Below are positions 10,164 to 19,148 of a stretch of 64,000 bases of DNA, piece by piece. Each line of letters starts with the position of its first letter. The first letter of the stretch is position 1. The stretch is from contig NZ_AP024745.1 in assembly GCF_019704555.1 (NCBI RefSeq), positions 5,774,501-5,838,500 of the forward strand, in the 5' to 3' direction. The position numbers were made by a program, and so were the translations under genes. Source of the stretch: Actinoplanes sp. L3-i22 (GTDB lineage Bacteria > Actinomycetota > Actinomycetes > Mycobacteriales > Micromonosporaceae). A model generated the notes under the pieces. It had not been told where the DNA came from. It ran no database searches and was given only the letters and a program-made list of their open reading frames with translations.

Positions 10164-11810
10164 GTGACCGAGCTGCTCGTCGTGATCGTGACCGCCCTGG
10201 CCGTGATCGCCGCCGCGACCCTGGTCGGGCCGCGGCTGGGGATCGCCTCGCCGCTCGTGCTCGTGGCGATCGGGGTCGGCGCGAGCTTCCTGCCGGTGTT
10301 CGGGTCGGCGCACATCGAGCCCGAGTGGGTCCTCGAGGGCGTCCTGCCGCCGCTGCTGTACTCGTCGGCGGTGGCGATGCCGTCGATGAACTTCCGCCGC
10401 GAGTTCGGCGCGATCGGCGGCCTGTCGGTGCTGCTCGTGGTGGCCAGCGCGCTGGTGCTCGGGGCGTTCTTCATGCTGGTCGTGCCGGGGATCGGGTTCG
10501 CCTGGGGCGTCGCGCTGGGGGCGATCGTCAGCCCGACCGACGCGGTGGCCACCTCGATCATCAAGCAGATGGCGGTGTCCAAGCGGGTGGTCGCGCTGCT
10601 CGACGGCGAGAGCCTGCTCAACGACGCGTCCGCGCTGGTGATGCTGCGGACCGCGATCGTGGCGACGGCGGCGACGTTCTCGTTCTGGGGCGCGGCCGGC
10701 ACGTTCGGGTACTCGGTCGTGGTCGCGATGGTCATCGGCTGGGCGGTGGGCCGGTTCAACCTGATGATCCGGCGGTCGGTGACGGACGCGACGGTCAACA
10801 CCGTCATCTCGTTCACCGTGCCGTTCGTCGCCGCCGTGCCGGCCACCCTGCTCCACGCGTCCGGGCTGGTCGCGGCGGTGGTCGCGGGCATCGTCACGGG
10901 CCGCCGGGCGCCGCGGGTGCTGTCCGCGCGCAACCGCCTGTCCGACTCGCAGAACTGGCGCACGGTCGAGCTGGTCCTGGAGGGCGCGGTGTTCCTGACC
11001 ATGGGCGTGCAGGTCAAGTCGGTCGTGACGCACGTGCGCGACGACCACGGCGGGCTCGGCACGGCCGTGCTGATCGCGGCCGGCGCCCTGCTCCTGACCG
11101 TCCTGGTCCGGGCCGCGTACGTCGGCCCGCTGCTCGGGGTCCTCGCCTGGCGGTCCCGGATCAGCCTCAGCCATCACCCCCGGATCCTGGAGTTCCGGGA
11201 GAAGCTGAGCACCCCGGAGGGCAAGCGGGAGACGCTCGACCGGATGAGCACCCGCGGGCACCAGGTGTCCGAGACCGACCTGGAACGGTTCCACTTGCGG
11301 GTGGTGCGCGGGATCGCCACCACCGAGTACTTCCTGCGGGAGCCGCTCGGGCCGCGCGAGGGTGCGGTGGTGGTGTGGGCCGGGATGCGCGGCGCGGTGA
11401 CCGTCGCCGCGGCGCAGACCCTGCCGGAGGACACCCCGCAGCGGTCGGTGCTGGTGCTGATCGCGTTCGCGGTGGCGACGATGTCGCTGCTGGTGCAGGG
11501 CGGCACGATCGGGCCGCTGCTGCGCCTGCTCACGCCGAAGGCCGGCGAGGACGAGTCCGGCGGCGAGCGGACCAGGATCTTCGAGCTGATGCGCGCCGCG
11601 ACCGAGGCGATCCCGGCGCCGCCGAAGCCCGCCGGCGTCCCGACGCCACAGGACCGGATCGTGGTGCGGGACCACCGGCTCGCCGTCCTCGCGGCGCAAC
11701 GGTCGGCGCTGCTCGACGCCCGGGACAACGGCACGTTCGACGCGGAGGTGCTGGAGAAGGCGCTCGCCGACCTGGACGCGTCACAGATTGCCATCGAGAT
11801 GCGCGGATAG
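10164..11810 (+). CDS. Na+/H+ antiporter, NhaP/CPA1 type
   Basis: A 548-residue membrane protein starting at GTG 10164. About 12 transmembrane segments fill residues 1-425, with the CPA1 ion-site signature 'GAIVSPTDAVATS' and 'LLDGESLLNDASALV'. The C-terminal 120 residues are a soluble, charged regulatory tail. It exchanges cytoplasmic Na+ or K+ for protons. The last 30 bases overlap the convergent LysR gene, and no terminator is visible between them. Confidence 0.9.
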   Translation: MTELLVVIVTALAVIAAATLVGPRLGIASPLVLVAIGVGASFLPVFGSAHIEPEWVLEGVLPPLLYSSAVAMPSMNFRREFGAIGGLSVLLVVASALVLGAFFMLVVPGIGFAWGVALGAIVSPTDAVATSIIKQMAVSKRVVALLDGESLLNDASALVMLRTAIVATAATFSFWGAAGTFGYSVVVAMVIGWAVGRFNLMIRRSVTDATVNTVISFTVPFVAAVPATLLHASGLVAAVVAGIVTGRRAPRVLSARNRLSDSQNWRTVELVLEGAVFLTMGVQVKSVVTHVRDDHGGLGTAVLIAAGALLLTVLVRAAYVGPLLGVLAWRSRISLSHHPRILEFREKLSTPEGKRETLDRMSTRGHQVSETDLERFHLRVVRGIATTEYFLREPLGPREGAVVVWAGMRGAVTVAAAQTLPEDTPQRSVLVLIAFAVATMSLLVQGGTIGPLLRLLTPKAGEDESGGERTRIFELMRAATEAIPAPPKPAGVPTPQDRIVVRDHRLAVLAAQRSALLDARDNGTFDAEVLEKALADLDASQIAIEMRG

Positions 11811-12662
11811 ATTTCCGTACGCCTCGCGACTGAGCCGGATCAGATCGTCCAGCTGCGCCGGGGGATCGTCGCGCCACCAGGCCAGCCAGACCGGGATGGC
11901 CGGGGCCTGGCGCAGCACCCGGTAGGCGACGCCGGGCCGCGGGTTCTGGTTCGCGGTCGCCTCCGAGGTGACCCCGACGGCCTGGTTCGCGGCGATCAGC
12001 GTCAGCCACTCGTCGACGCCGGTGGTGCGCCGGACCGCCGCCGGGCGCGGCCCCGGATCCCACAGGTCGAGCGTGGTCGTGCCGGTCCGCGCGTCGATCG
12101 CGACGGTGTAGCGGGACAGGTCGCCGATCCGCAGCGAGCGCCGCCGGGCGAGCGGGTTCTCGGTGGAGACGACCGCGTAGCGGGCCTCGGTCCCGATCCG
12201 CGCCGACGCGAACCGGGGATCGTCCATCGGCTTGCGGATCACCGCGACGTCGGCGGCGCCCTCACTCAGGCCGGCCGTCACGCTGTTGGTCTGCACGAAC
12301 ACCAGCGGAATCGCGGGCTGGACGCCGGCCCAGGCCCGCTGCAGCCGCCGGGTGTGCTTGCCCAGCGCGGCCCACGCGTAGCCGATCCGCAGCTCGGTGC
12401 GCGACTGCTCGGCGATCCGGTGCAGGTGGGCGATCTCGTCGAGCACGCGCCGGGCGCCGGCCAGCACCTGGGCGCCGGTTCCGGTGAGGCTCACGTGGCG
12501 GGTGGTGCGCTGCAGGAGACGTACGCCGAGAATTTCTTCGCAGGCCGCGACCGAGCGGGAAACCGCGGCCTGGGAGGTGTTCATCTCGGTCGCCGCGTCG
12601 GTGAACGTGCCCGCGTCGACGACCGCGACCAGCGCCCGCAGGTGACGCAACTGCAGATCCAT
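11781..12662 (-). CDS. LysR-family transcriptional regulator
   Basis: A 293-residue regulator starting at ATG 12662. The N-terminal winged helix-turn-helix is typical ('LRHLRALVAVVDAGTFTDAA', 'SQAAVSRSVAACEEILGVRL') and a periplasmic-binding-like effector domain follows from about residue 90. It is divergent from an EamA transporter with a 70-bp shared promoter region, so the transporter is its likely target. The 3' end overlaps the antiporter gene by 30 bp. Confidence 0.92.
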   Translation of the reverse strand: MDLQLRHLRALVAVVDAGTFTDAATEMNTSQAAVSRSVAACEEILGVRLLQRTTRHVSLTGTGAQVLAGARRVLDEIAHLHRIAEQSRTELRIGYAWAALGKHTRRLQRAWAGVQPAIPLVFVQTNSVTAGLSEGAADVAVIRKPMDDPRFASARIGTEARYAVVSTENPLARRRSLRIGDLSRYTVAIDARTGTTTLDLWDPGPRPAAVRRTTGVDEWLTLIAANQAVGVTSEATANQNPRPGVAYRVLRQAPAIPVWLAWWRDDPPAQLDDLIRLSREAYGNLSAHLDGNL

Positions 12663-12732
12663 ACGCCCAGCGTATAAGTCCGGTGCGGCGGTTATTTCCC
12701 TCGGCACCCTCCGGCGCGGTCTGATTCCGGAC

Positions 12733-13626
12733 ATGACGGTGCGAGAGCTCAAGGGCGGGCTGGCGACCATGATGGCCGGCGCCGCCAGCAACCAGATCGG
12801 CGCGGCCGTCGGGGCGCACGCGTTCGGCGTGATCGGCCCGGCCGGGGTGGTCGCGGTCCGGCAGGTCGTCGCGGCCGCGGTGCTGCTGCCGGTGGCCCGC
12901 CCGCCGCTGCACCGGTTCCGCTGGCCGCAGTGGTGGCCGACGATCCTTCTCGGTCTGGTCTTCGCGGTGATGAACCTGAGCCTGTACACCGCGGTGGATC
13001 GGGTCGGGCTCGGGCTCGCGGTCACCCTGGAGTTCCTCGGGCCGCTCGGGGTGGCCCTGGCCGGCTCGCGGACCAGGAAAGACCTGCTCTGCGCGGTGGG
13101 CGCCGGGATCGGCGTCTACGTGCTGGTGATGCCGCACGGTGACAGCGACTGGTTCGGGATCGGCTCGGGCGTGCTCGCCGGGGGCTGCTGGGCCGCGTAC
13201 ATCCTGCTCAACCGCCTGCTCGGGCAGCGCCTGCCGGGCCTGCAGGCGCCCGCCGCGGCCACCACCGTCTCGGTGCTGCTGTACCTGCCGGTTCTCGTCT
13301 GGCTGATCACTTCCGGACGGATGACCGGTGGGGCGTTGCTGTTCGCGGTCGGCGCCGGGGTGTTCAGCTCGGTCATCCCGTACGCCGCGGATCTGATCGC
13401 TCTTCGACGGGTCCCGGCCCGGTACTTCGGCGTCGTGATGAGCATCCACCCGGTCTTCGCCGCGCTGGCCGGCCTGGTCCTGCTCGGCGAGGCGCTGCGC
13501 GCGCACGAGTGGCTCGGCATCCTGATCGTCGTCGCCGTCAACGTCCTGGGCGCCACGAACCGGGCGCCGGGCAAACCCCGATCAAACCCATCGATCAAAC
13601 CCGCAGCGCTTTCCCGTACGGCATGA
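12733..13626 (+). CDS. EamA/DMT-family exporter (RhtA-like)
   Basis: A 297-residue permease with ten predicted transmembrane helices in two EamA repeats; the second repeat contains 'SVIPYAADLIALRRVPARYF', close to the RhtA/inner-membrane amino-acid exporter group. It probably exports amino acids or small metabolites. Start ATG 12733. Divergent from the LysR gene, which probably controls it. Confidence 0.88.
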   Translation: MTVRELKGGLATMMAGAASNQIGAAVGAHAFGVIGPAGVVAVRQVVAAAVLLPVARPPLHRFRWPQWWPTILLGLVFAVMNLSLYTAVDRVGLGLAVTLEFLGPLGVALAGSRTRKDLLCAVGAGIGVYVLVMPHGDSDWFGIGSGVLAGGCWAAYILLNRLLGQRLPGLQAPAAATTVSVLLYLPVLVWLITSGRMTGGALLFAVGAGVFSSVIPYAADLIALRRVPARYFGVVMSIHPVFAALAGLVLLGEALRAHEWLGILIVVAVNVLGATNRAPGKPRSNPSIKPAALSRTA

Positions 13627-13684
13627 GTCCCGCTACGTTTGCTCCGGTAGAACGCTCTTAACCGGTTGAGCATGGGGGCCCGCG

Positions 13685-14665
13685 ATGGAGAGCATCACGA
13701 AGAACCGGCAGAGCCTGACGGTGCTGCGCGCGATGGTCGAGCGGGCCTACGGCGCGGGCGAGGTGCCCGACGGCGACGACTGGTGTGCCGAACTCGGCCA
13801 CGGATGGTTCAACGTGGCGTACCGGATGACGCTGAGATCGGGCCGTGCCGTGGTCCTCAAGATCGCGCCGCCGCCGGATGTCGAGGTGATGACGTATGAG
13901 CAGGGTGCGATGGCGACCGAGCTGGCCGCGCTGCACCTGATCCGGTCGCGGACCGGGGTGCCGGTGCCGGACGTCGACTTCGCCGATCAGAGCCACGAGC
14001 TGTGCGACGCGGACTGGTTCTTCATGGCCTACATTGACGGTGACAACCTCGGCCTGCTCCGCGATCAGCATTCGCCGGCCGAGCGGGCGGAGTTCAACGA
14101 GGCGCTCGGCGCGCTGAACCGCGAGCTCAACAGCGTCGTCGGCCCGCACTTCGGCCCGCTCGCCGGGCCGGGCTTCCCGACCTGGCGGGCCGCGTTCACC
14201 ACCATGATCGAGGGCGTGCTGCGCGACGGCGAACGCCGCTCGGTCGACCTGGGCCGGCCGTACGCTGCGGTCCGCGCGGTCATCGACGCGCACGCGGGGT
14301 CGCTCGACGAGGTGACCGAGCCGCGGTTCGTCGAGTGGGACATGTGGGACAACAACGTCATGGTCCGCGACGGGAAGATCGCCGCGATCATCGACCACGA
14401 GCGGGCCTTCTACGGCGACCCGCTGATCGAGGCCGGATTCACCGGCAGCGAGGTGCCCGCCTACGGCGACTCGTCCGCATTCATCCGCGGCTACGGCCAC
14501 GGCCCGTCCACCCCGGACGAACACACCCGCCGCCGCCTGTACTGCCTCTACCTGGTCCTGATCATGACCATCGAAACCGCCTACCGAAACTTCCCCGGCA
14601 CGGAAAACTACGACTGGGCCCGCACCCGCCTCGACGAAACAATGTCCCTGTTCAGCCACCCCTGA
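13685..14665 (+). CDS. APH/choline-kinase-fold phosphotransferase
   Basis: A 326-residue protein of the aminoglycoside-phosphotransferase superfamily. The N-lobe has 'VVLKIAPPPDVEVM' with the ATP-binding Lys, and 'YEQGAMATELAALHLI'. In the catalytic loop 'VEWDMWDNNVMV' the usual H-G-D is altered to E-W-D, while Asp and Asn are kept. The metal-binding segment is 'AAIIDHERAFYGDP'. It phosphorylates a small hydroxylated substrate that cannot be named from sequence. A GC-rich tandem repeat begins five bases after the stop. Confidence 0.82.
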   Translation: MESITKNRQSLTVLRAMVERAYGAGEVPDGDDWCAELGHGWFNVAYRMTLRSGRAVVLKIAPPPDVEVMTYEQGAMATELAALHLIRSRTGVPVPDVDFADQSHELCDADWFFMAYIDGDNLGLLRDQHSPAERAEFNEALGALNRELNSVVGPHFGPLAGPGFPTWRAAFTTMIEGVLRDGERRSVDLGRPYAAVRAVIDAHAGSLDEVTEPRFVEWDMWDNNVMVRDGKIAAIIDHERAFYGDPLIEAGFTGSEVPAYGDSSAFIRGYGHGPSTPDEHTRRRLYCLYLVLIMTIETAYRNFPGTENYDWARTRLDETMSLFSHP

Positions 14666-14669
14666 CACA

Positions 14670-14900
14670 CCCCGCGCGCCTTCGCGCCCCGCGCGCCTTC
14701 GCGCCCCGCGCGCCTTCGCGCCCCGCGCGCCTTCGCGCCCCGCGCGCCTTCGCGCCCCGCGCGCCTTCGCGCCCCGCGCGCCTTCGCGCCCCGCGCGCCT
14801 TCGCGCCCCGCGCGCCTTCGCGCCCCGCGCGCCTTCGCGCCCCGCGCGCCTTCGCGCCCCGCGCGCCTTCGCGCCCCGCGCGCCTTCGCGCCCCGCGCGC
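14670..14900. repeat. 17-bp tandem repeat (VNTR), about 13.6 copies
   Basis: A near-perfect head-to-tail array of the 17-bp unit CCCCGCGCGCCTTCGCG fills most of the 338-bp gap between the phosphotransferase and YnfA-like genes. Because 17 is not a multiple of three, all frames stay open for long stretches and generate artefactual Ala/Arg/Gly-rich ORFs. I see no gene in the rest of this gap. Confidence 0.97.
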
Positions 14901-15003
14901 TGTCCGCGCTGCTGTGCGGTCCGGGCGTTTTGGTCTGGTGGGGACGGCCGGGATTGGCTGCGCCTGTGGGGTGTGCTGATCACGTACCGGTAGGTTGCGG
15001 GTT

Positions 15004-15342
15004 GTGATCGTTGCTCGTTCGCTTTTGCTGTTTGTGCTCGCCGCGCTGGCCGAGATCGGCGGTGCCTGGCTGATCTGGCAGGGCTGGCGGGAGAACCGTG
15101 GGCTGTGGTGGATCGCCGCCGGCGTGGTGGCCCTGGGCGCCTACGGCTTCGTGGCGACGCTGCAACCGGACGCGAATTTCGGGCGGATCCTGGCCGCCTA
15201 CGGCGGGGTCTTCGTGGCCGGCTCCCTCGCCTGGGGCATGGTCGTCGACAAGTTTCGCCCGGACCGGTGGGACCTCATCGGCGCCGCGATCTGCCTGGTC
15301 GGCGTCACCGTGATCATGTACGCCCCGCGCGCCACCTCCTGA
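15004..15342 (+). CDS. YnfA/UPF0060 family membrane protein
   Basis: A 112-residue integral membrane protein with four transmembrane helices. The N-terminus '[20 protein letters not shown]' and '[20 protein letters not shown]' are typical of UPF0060, a small-multidrug-resistance-like family of unknown transport substrate. GTG 15004 is chosen since the family starts just before the first helix; an in-frame TTG lies at 14995. Confidence 0.9.
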   Translation: MIVARSLLLFVLAALAEIGGAWLIWQGWRENRGLWWIAAGVVALGAYGFVATLQPDANFGRILAAYGGVFVAGSLAWGMVVDKFRPDRWDLIGAAICLVGVTVIMYAPRATS

Positions 15343-15498
15343 TCAGCTCACCTCCCGCCGCTGCCGCCGTTCAGGGTTCCGCCCGCTTGGCCTCCCGACA
15401 GGGATGTCCGGCGCGGCGCCTGTTGTGGGTTCCTCCCGTCTGACCTGCTCACCCCTTGGCTGAGATGGTGGGCGGTGTGGGTCTTTTGATCGGCTCAC

Positions 15499-15591
15499 CT
15501 CCCGGCCGGGACGGCCGGAGTGGCGGCGGCGGGCTGTTCCGTTTATCTCCCGGCCGGGACGGCCGCAGTGGCGGCGGCGGGCTGTTCCGTT
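15499..15591. repeat. 45-bp tandem duplication at 3' end of monooxygenase gene
   Basis: Two 45-bp copies (15499-15543 and 15547-15591), 48 bp apart, differ at one base (15518 versus 15566). The inner copy encodes the last residues of the FAD monooxygenase and the stop codon lies in the short spacer. The spacing keeps frame. Confidence 0.93.
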
Positions 15592-16778
15592 GCGTGACCG
15601 GTGTCGCCGGCCAGCTTGGCGATCAGGGGGAGCAGGACCGGCCACTGGACCACGCGCATCGCGAGGGCGTTCAGCTGGATGCCCAGGCGGCCGCGCGGCG
15701 CGATCATGCTCACCCGGCCGGGGAGCAGCTTCTGAGCGGCGGTCACCCGCGGGCGCATGGCCTGCTCGAAGTCGGCGAGCGCGGCGGCCCGGGACCGATC
15801 GTCGGTGAGGACCGACCCGTCGCCGAGCGTCTCGGCCAGCACGGCCGCGCCGCGCAGGCCCAGCGCGGTGCCGAGGCCACTCAGCGGGCTCGCACACCAG
15901 GCGGCGTCACCGAGCAGCACCACCCGGCCGTCGGACCACGCCGGCATGTGGATCTGGTCGTAGGTGTCGAGGGCGAAGTCCGGCGCGGAGCGAGCGGCGT
16001 CGAGGAACTCGCGGGTGCGCCAGCCGACCCCGGCGAACTCCTGGTCGAGCAGGGCGAACCGCGCCGCACGATCGCCGCGCGGCGGGAGCTCGTCGGCCGC
16101 GAAGGTCAGGCCGACCTCCTGCTCGCCGGGGTGACCGGGCCGGGCCGAGACCGAGCGGCGGCCCGGCGCGTTGTGCACCAGCGCCCACCCGTCCAGCGAC
16201 GGGGTGGCCGGCCCCTCGGCCAGGGTGAACCAGGCGTGCGCGAGGCCGAGCGGACGCCGGAACCGCTCCTCCGGCCCGAACCGCAGTGCCCGCACGTGCG
16301 AGTGGGCACCGTCCGCCCCGACCACCAGGTCGAACGTCGCGACGTCGCCGGAGCGGAACCGCACCGAGACACCCGCCGCCGTGTCGCGCAGCTCGTCGAC
16401 GGTGTCGCCGAACCGGTGCCGGACCCCGGCGTCGGCGGCGGCCTCGTGCAGCAGCCGGGCCAGGTCGGTGCGGAGCAACTCCTCCTTCGAGATGAACCCC
16501 TGGCCGCCGAACGCCTCGACGGGCATCGCCGCGAGGCGCCGCTCCCGCTCGTCGATCCAGGCGATGCCGCGCTGCGGGACGAGGACGCCGAGGGTGGCGT
16601 CGAGCAGGCCGAGCCGCTCGATCACCTCCCGGGAGTCACCGCGCAGGTCGACCGTCTGGCCGCCGGTGCGCAGGGCGGGCGCGATCTCGACGACGGTGAC
16701 CGACCAGCCGGCCCGGCCGAGCAGAACGGCGAGCGTGTCACCGGCGATGCCGGCTCCGGTGATGAGGACCTCGGGCAT
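15543..16778 (-). CDS. FAD-dependent monooxygenase (TetX/PHBH-like)
   Basis: A 411-residue flavoprotein hydroxylase. The N-terminal dinucleotide-binding motif 'VLITGAGIAGDTLAVLLGRA' is followed by the second FAD motif 'VVLLGDAAWCASPLSGLGTA' near residue 290. An AGGAG ribosome-binding site lies five bases before the ATG at 16778. It probably hydroxylates an aromatic or polyketide-like molecule. It is divergent from a TetR gene across 100 bp containing repeated half-sites. The Ala-rich C-terminus is encoded by a tandemly duplicated 45-bp segment. Confidence 0.9.
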   Translation of the reverse strand: MPEVLITGAGIAGDTLAVLLGRAGWSVTVVEIAPALRTGGQTVDLRGDSREVIERLGLLDATLGVLVPQRGIAWIDERERRLAAMPVEAFGGQGFISKEELLRTDLARLLHEAAADAGVRHRFGDTVDELRDTAAGVSVRFRSGDVATFDLVVGADGAHSHVRALRFGPEERFRRPLGLAHAWFTLAEGPATPSLDGWALVHNAPGRRSVSARPGHPGEQEVGLTFAADELPPRGDRAARFALLDQEFAGVGWRTREFLDAARSAPDFALDTYDQIHMPAWSDGRVVLLGDAAWCASPLSGLGTALGLRGAAVLAETLGDGSVLTDDRSRAAALADFEQAMRPRVTAAQKLLPGRVSMIAPRGRLGIQLNALAMRVVQWPVLLPLIAKLAGDTGHATEQPAAATAAVPAGR

Positions 16779-16788
16779 GACGACTCCT

Positions 16789-16864
16789 AGCTCGCTAAGG
16801 CCAAGCTCACTAACGCAATGAAACTTGCATGAGGAACCGTACATCTAATGCAGTTGAAGTTGCA
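16789..16864. promoter_or_regulatory. Candidate TetR operator region between monooxygenase and tetR genes
   Basis: The divergent promoter region holds two kinds of repeated element: AGCTCGCTAA/AGCTCACTAA at 16789 and 16804 (15 bp apart), and GCAATGAAACTTGCA (16815) with TGCAGTTGAAGTTGCA (16849), both with GCA...TGC ends. The dyads are imperfect, so exact operator limits are uncertain. Confidence 0.45.
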
Positions 16865-16878
16865 ATAGGATGTGGGGC

Positions 16879-17451
16879 ATGCCTGAACACTCCGGCGGCG
16901 CCCGGCCCGGCGGGCGCACCGCCCGCACCCGCGAAGTCGTTCATCAAGCCGCCCGTGACCTGCTCGCCGACCCGGGGACCGAGGTCACGATGGCGGCGAT
17001 CGCGGCCCGGTCGGGGGTGCATCCGACGACGCTCTACCGGCGGTGGGGGTCGGTGGAGTCGATCGTGCTCGACCTCGCGGTGGAGCGGGTCAACGAGGAG
17101 TCGCCGGTGCCCGCCACCGGCGACCTGCGCGCCGACCTCACGGCCTACGTGCACCGCCTGCTCACCGGGCTGCAGCTGCACGGCACGAGCGTGCTGCTGC
17201 AGGCCCTCATCGGGGCGGCCGCGCAGGCTCGTGAGGTCGCCGACGTCGCGGACATCGTGGAGCCACGCATCCTTCAGTTCGCGGCGATGCTCGAGGCGGC
17301 CGGCGTCACCCGGATCGACGGTCTGCGGCTGGTCGAGCTGGTGCTCGCCCCGGCCTACCTGTGGGCCCAACTCGGCATGCCGCTGGATCCCGACGAGAGC
17401 ACCGAGCGGATCGTCGACACGGTGATGTCGGTGGTGCGCGGGCCCGCCTGA
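16879..17451 (+). CDS. TetR-family repressor with TetR_C_11-like domain
   Basis: A 190-residue repressor. The N-terminal helix-turn-helix 'TMAAIAARSGVHPTTLYRRW' is clear and the ligand-binding C-terminus lacks further identifiable motifs. ATG 16879 has AGGA eight bases upstream; an ATG at 16870 overlaps that site and is less likely. Divergent from the FAD monooxygenase, which it probably represses. Confidence 0.92.
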   Translation: MPEHSGGARPGGRTARTREVVHQAARDLLADPGTEVTMAAIAARSGVHPTTLYRRWGSVESIVLDLAVERVNEESPVPATGDLRADLTAYVHRLLTGLQLHGTSVLLQALIGAAAQAREVADVADIVEPRILQFAAMLEAAGVTRIDGLRLVELVLAPAYLWAQLGMPLDPDESTERIVDTVMSVVRGPA

Positions 17452-17503
17452 TTTTTCCGGCGAGCGTGTCAACAATCGACGGCAGTGGAGGCGTTTCTCA
17501 GGC

Positions 17504-18010
17504 GTGACGTTCGAAGAGTTCGTATCCAGCCGCCTCGGCAACCTGGTGCGGTACGCGACCGTGGTCACCTGGGATCCGCACTTGGCCGAGGACATCACGC
17601 AGAACGTCCTGGTCCGGGCGCAGGCCCGCTGGGCGCGGATCAGCCGGATGGACGCGCCGGAGCTCTACCTGAAGCGCATGGTGGTCAACGAGTTCCTGTC
17701 CTGGCGGCGGCGCCGGTCCGCGCAGTCGATCCCGGTCACCGCGGAGACCCTGGACGGGTTCCTGCCGGCCGCGCCCGACCGGAACGCGGAACACGACGAC
17801 CGGGACGCGATGCTGCGGCTGATCGCCGCCCTGCCGCCCCGGCAGCGAGCGGTGATCGCGTTGCGCTTCTACGAGGATCTGGGTGTCGAGCAGATCGCCG
17901 AGATGCTCGGCTGTCGAGCGGTCACTGTTCGTACCCATCTGATGCGCGCGCTGGCGAACCTTCAGAGTGCCTTGCCGCCCGCGCTCGTGAGCACCGGGGA
18001 GCAGTCGTGA
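17504..18010 (+). CDS. ECF sigma factor, SigE/SigM-like
   Basis: A 168-residue ECF sigma factor starting at GTG 17504. Sigma-2 includes 'DPHLAEDITQNVLVRAQARW' and sigma-4 'LPPRQRAVIALRFYEDLGVE', as in the actinobacterial SigE-like (SACE/SCO) group. Its stop overlaps the next start in a GTGA junction, so it is made together with a membrane protein that may act as its anti-sigma factor. Confidence 0.92.
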   Translation: MTFEEFVSSRLGNLVRYATVVTWDPHLAEDITQNVLVRAQARWARISRMDAPELYLKRMVVNEFLSWRRRRSAQSIPVTAETLDGFLPAAPDRNAEHDDRDAMLRLIAALPPRQRAVIALRFYEDLGVEQIAEMLGCRAVTVRTHLMRALANLQSALPPALVSTGEQS

Positions 18011-19140
18011 CCAGGAACATCGAGGATCTCATCCGGAGCGCGCAGGAGCTCCAGGCCGATCGGGCGGTCTCCACCGACCGGATCCGCGCGGCCCTGCCGA
18101 GTCGAGTCGATTCGGTACGCCGTCGTCGCCGGTTCAGCATGCTCGGCGCGACGGTCGCCACCGCGGTCGTCGCGGCGGCCGTGACCATACCGGCCGTGGC
18201 ACTGCGCGGCGCGGGCCCGGCACCCACCACGCCCCCCGTGGCCAGCACCCCGTCACCCGCCGTGAACGGTCAGGTCGCGTTGCCCGAGCAGGCCCCGCTG
18301 GCATACCGGCCGGCCTGGGTCCCGGCCGGGTTCGCCGAACGCATCCGGCAGAACGACGTCGTCGAGCCCGGCGACGACCTCGGCCCGACCCTGGTCCGGG
18401 TCTGGAAGAAGCAGGTCGGCGCCGGTGATCCGTGGAGCGGCGCCGCCATCGAGCTCTACGTGCGCACCGCGACCGCCGACCCGGCGCGGGCCATGGACAC
18501 CAGCGGCCAGCAGGTCGACGTCAACGGCGCCCGCGGCTACTACTCCGCGTCCCACGGTGACGGGAAGTCCTCAGTGAGCTGGTCACCCGGTGGGCACACC
18601 GCCCTGATGGTCACCACCAGCCACGTCGAGGTCAGCCGGGCGGACCTGCTGCGGATCGCCCGTTCGGTGCGGCCCGACCCGGCGGACAGCACGATCCCGG
18701 TCCGGCTGCGCTGGCTGCCCACCGGCTTCACGGCGATCGACGCCACGGTCAGCGGTCCGTCGGTGGCCCGGTGGCGGGCCGAGATCAGCGCCGTCCGGCG
18801 TGCGGTGGTGACCGATCCGGCGAAGATCGGTAAGGACAAGCGCGGCGCGGCTCCGTCGCAGGGCGTGGTGATGGACACCGGCACGGTGTCGGTCGTGGTC
18901 GGCAGCTCCACCGACGCTCCGCCCGGCGGCGTGACCCTCACCGTCGGCGATCGCCCGGCCCGGCACCCGGTCCTCGCCGAAGCCACCAATCAGGGCCTGA
19001 TTTACCTGGTGGTCGACCTCGGCCAAGGCCGCCTGATGACGCTGATCGGCCAGGGCGACGGTCTCACCCTCAACGACTTGACGAAGATCGCCTCCCGGGC
19101 CGAGATCGTCCCGGCCGCCGCGGAGTGGCTGGGATCCTGA
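18007..19140 (+). CDS. Single-pass membrane protein coupled to ECF sigma factor
   Basis: A 377-residue protein. The cytoplasmic N-terminus (residues 1-40) contains a basic 'SVRRRRRF' segment before one transmembrane helix (about 41-63). A Pro/Thr/Ser linker and an approximately 300-residue extracellular part follow, with two similar halves ('LAYRPAWVPAGFAERI' and 'VRLRWLPTGFTAID'), suggesting an internal duplication. Position after an ECF sigma gene with a GTGA overlap suggests an anti-sigma or sensor role, but no zinc anti-sigma motif is visible. Confidence 0.8.
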   Translation: MTRNIEDLIRSAQELQADRAVSTDRIRAALPSRVDSVRRRRRFSMLGATVATAVVAAAVTIPAVALRGAGPAPTTPPVASTPSPAVNGQVALPEQAPLAYRPAWVPAGFAERIRQNDVVEPGDDLGPTLVRVWKKQVGAGDPWSGAAIELYVRTATADPARAMDTSGQQVDVNGARGYYSASHGDGKSSVSWSPGGHTALMVTTSHVEVSRADLLRIARSVRPDPADSTIPVRLRWLPTGFTAIDATVSGPSVARWRAEISAVRRAVVTDPAKIGKDKRGAAPSQGVVMDTGTVSVVVGSSTDAPPGGVTLTVGDRPARHPVLAEATNQGLIYLVVDLGQGRLMTLIGQGDGLTLNDLTKIASRAEIVPAAAEWLGS

Positions 19141-19148
19141 GCGGGGAC

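Noticed and set aside
14670..14900. CRISPR array
   Set aside because: The units are contiguous 17-mers with no unique spacers and no cas genes nearby.
13658..14983. Long minus-strand ORF and a plus-strand ORF through the 17-bp array
   Set aside because: The repeat unit lacks stop codons in several frames; the reading frames are repeat artefacts and the rest is antisense to the phosphotransferase.
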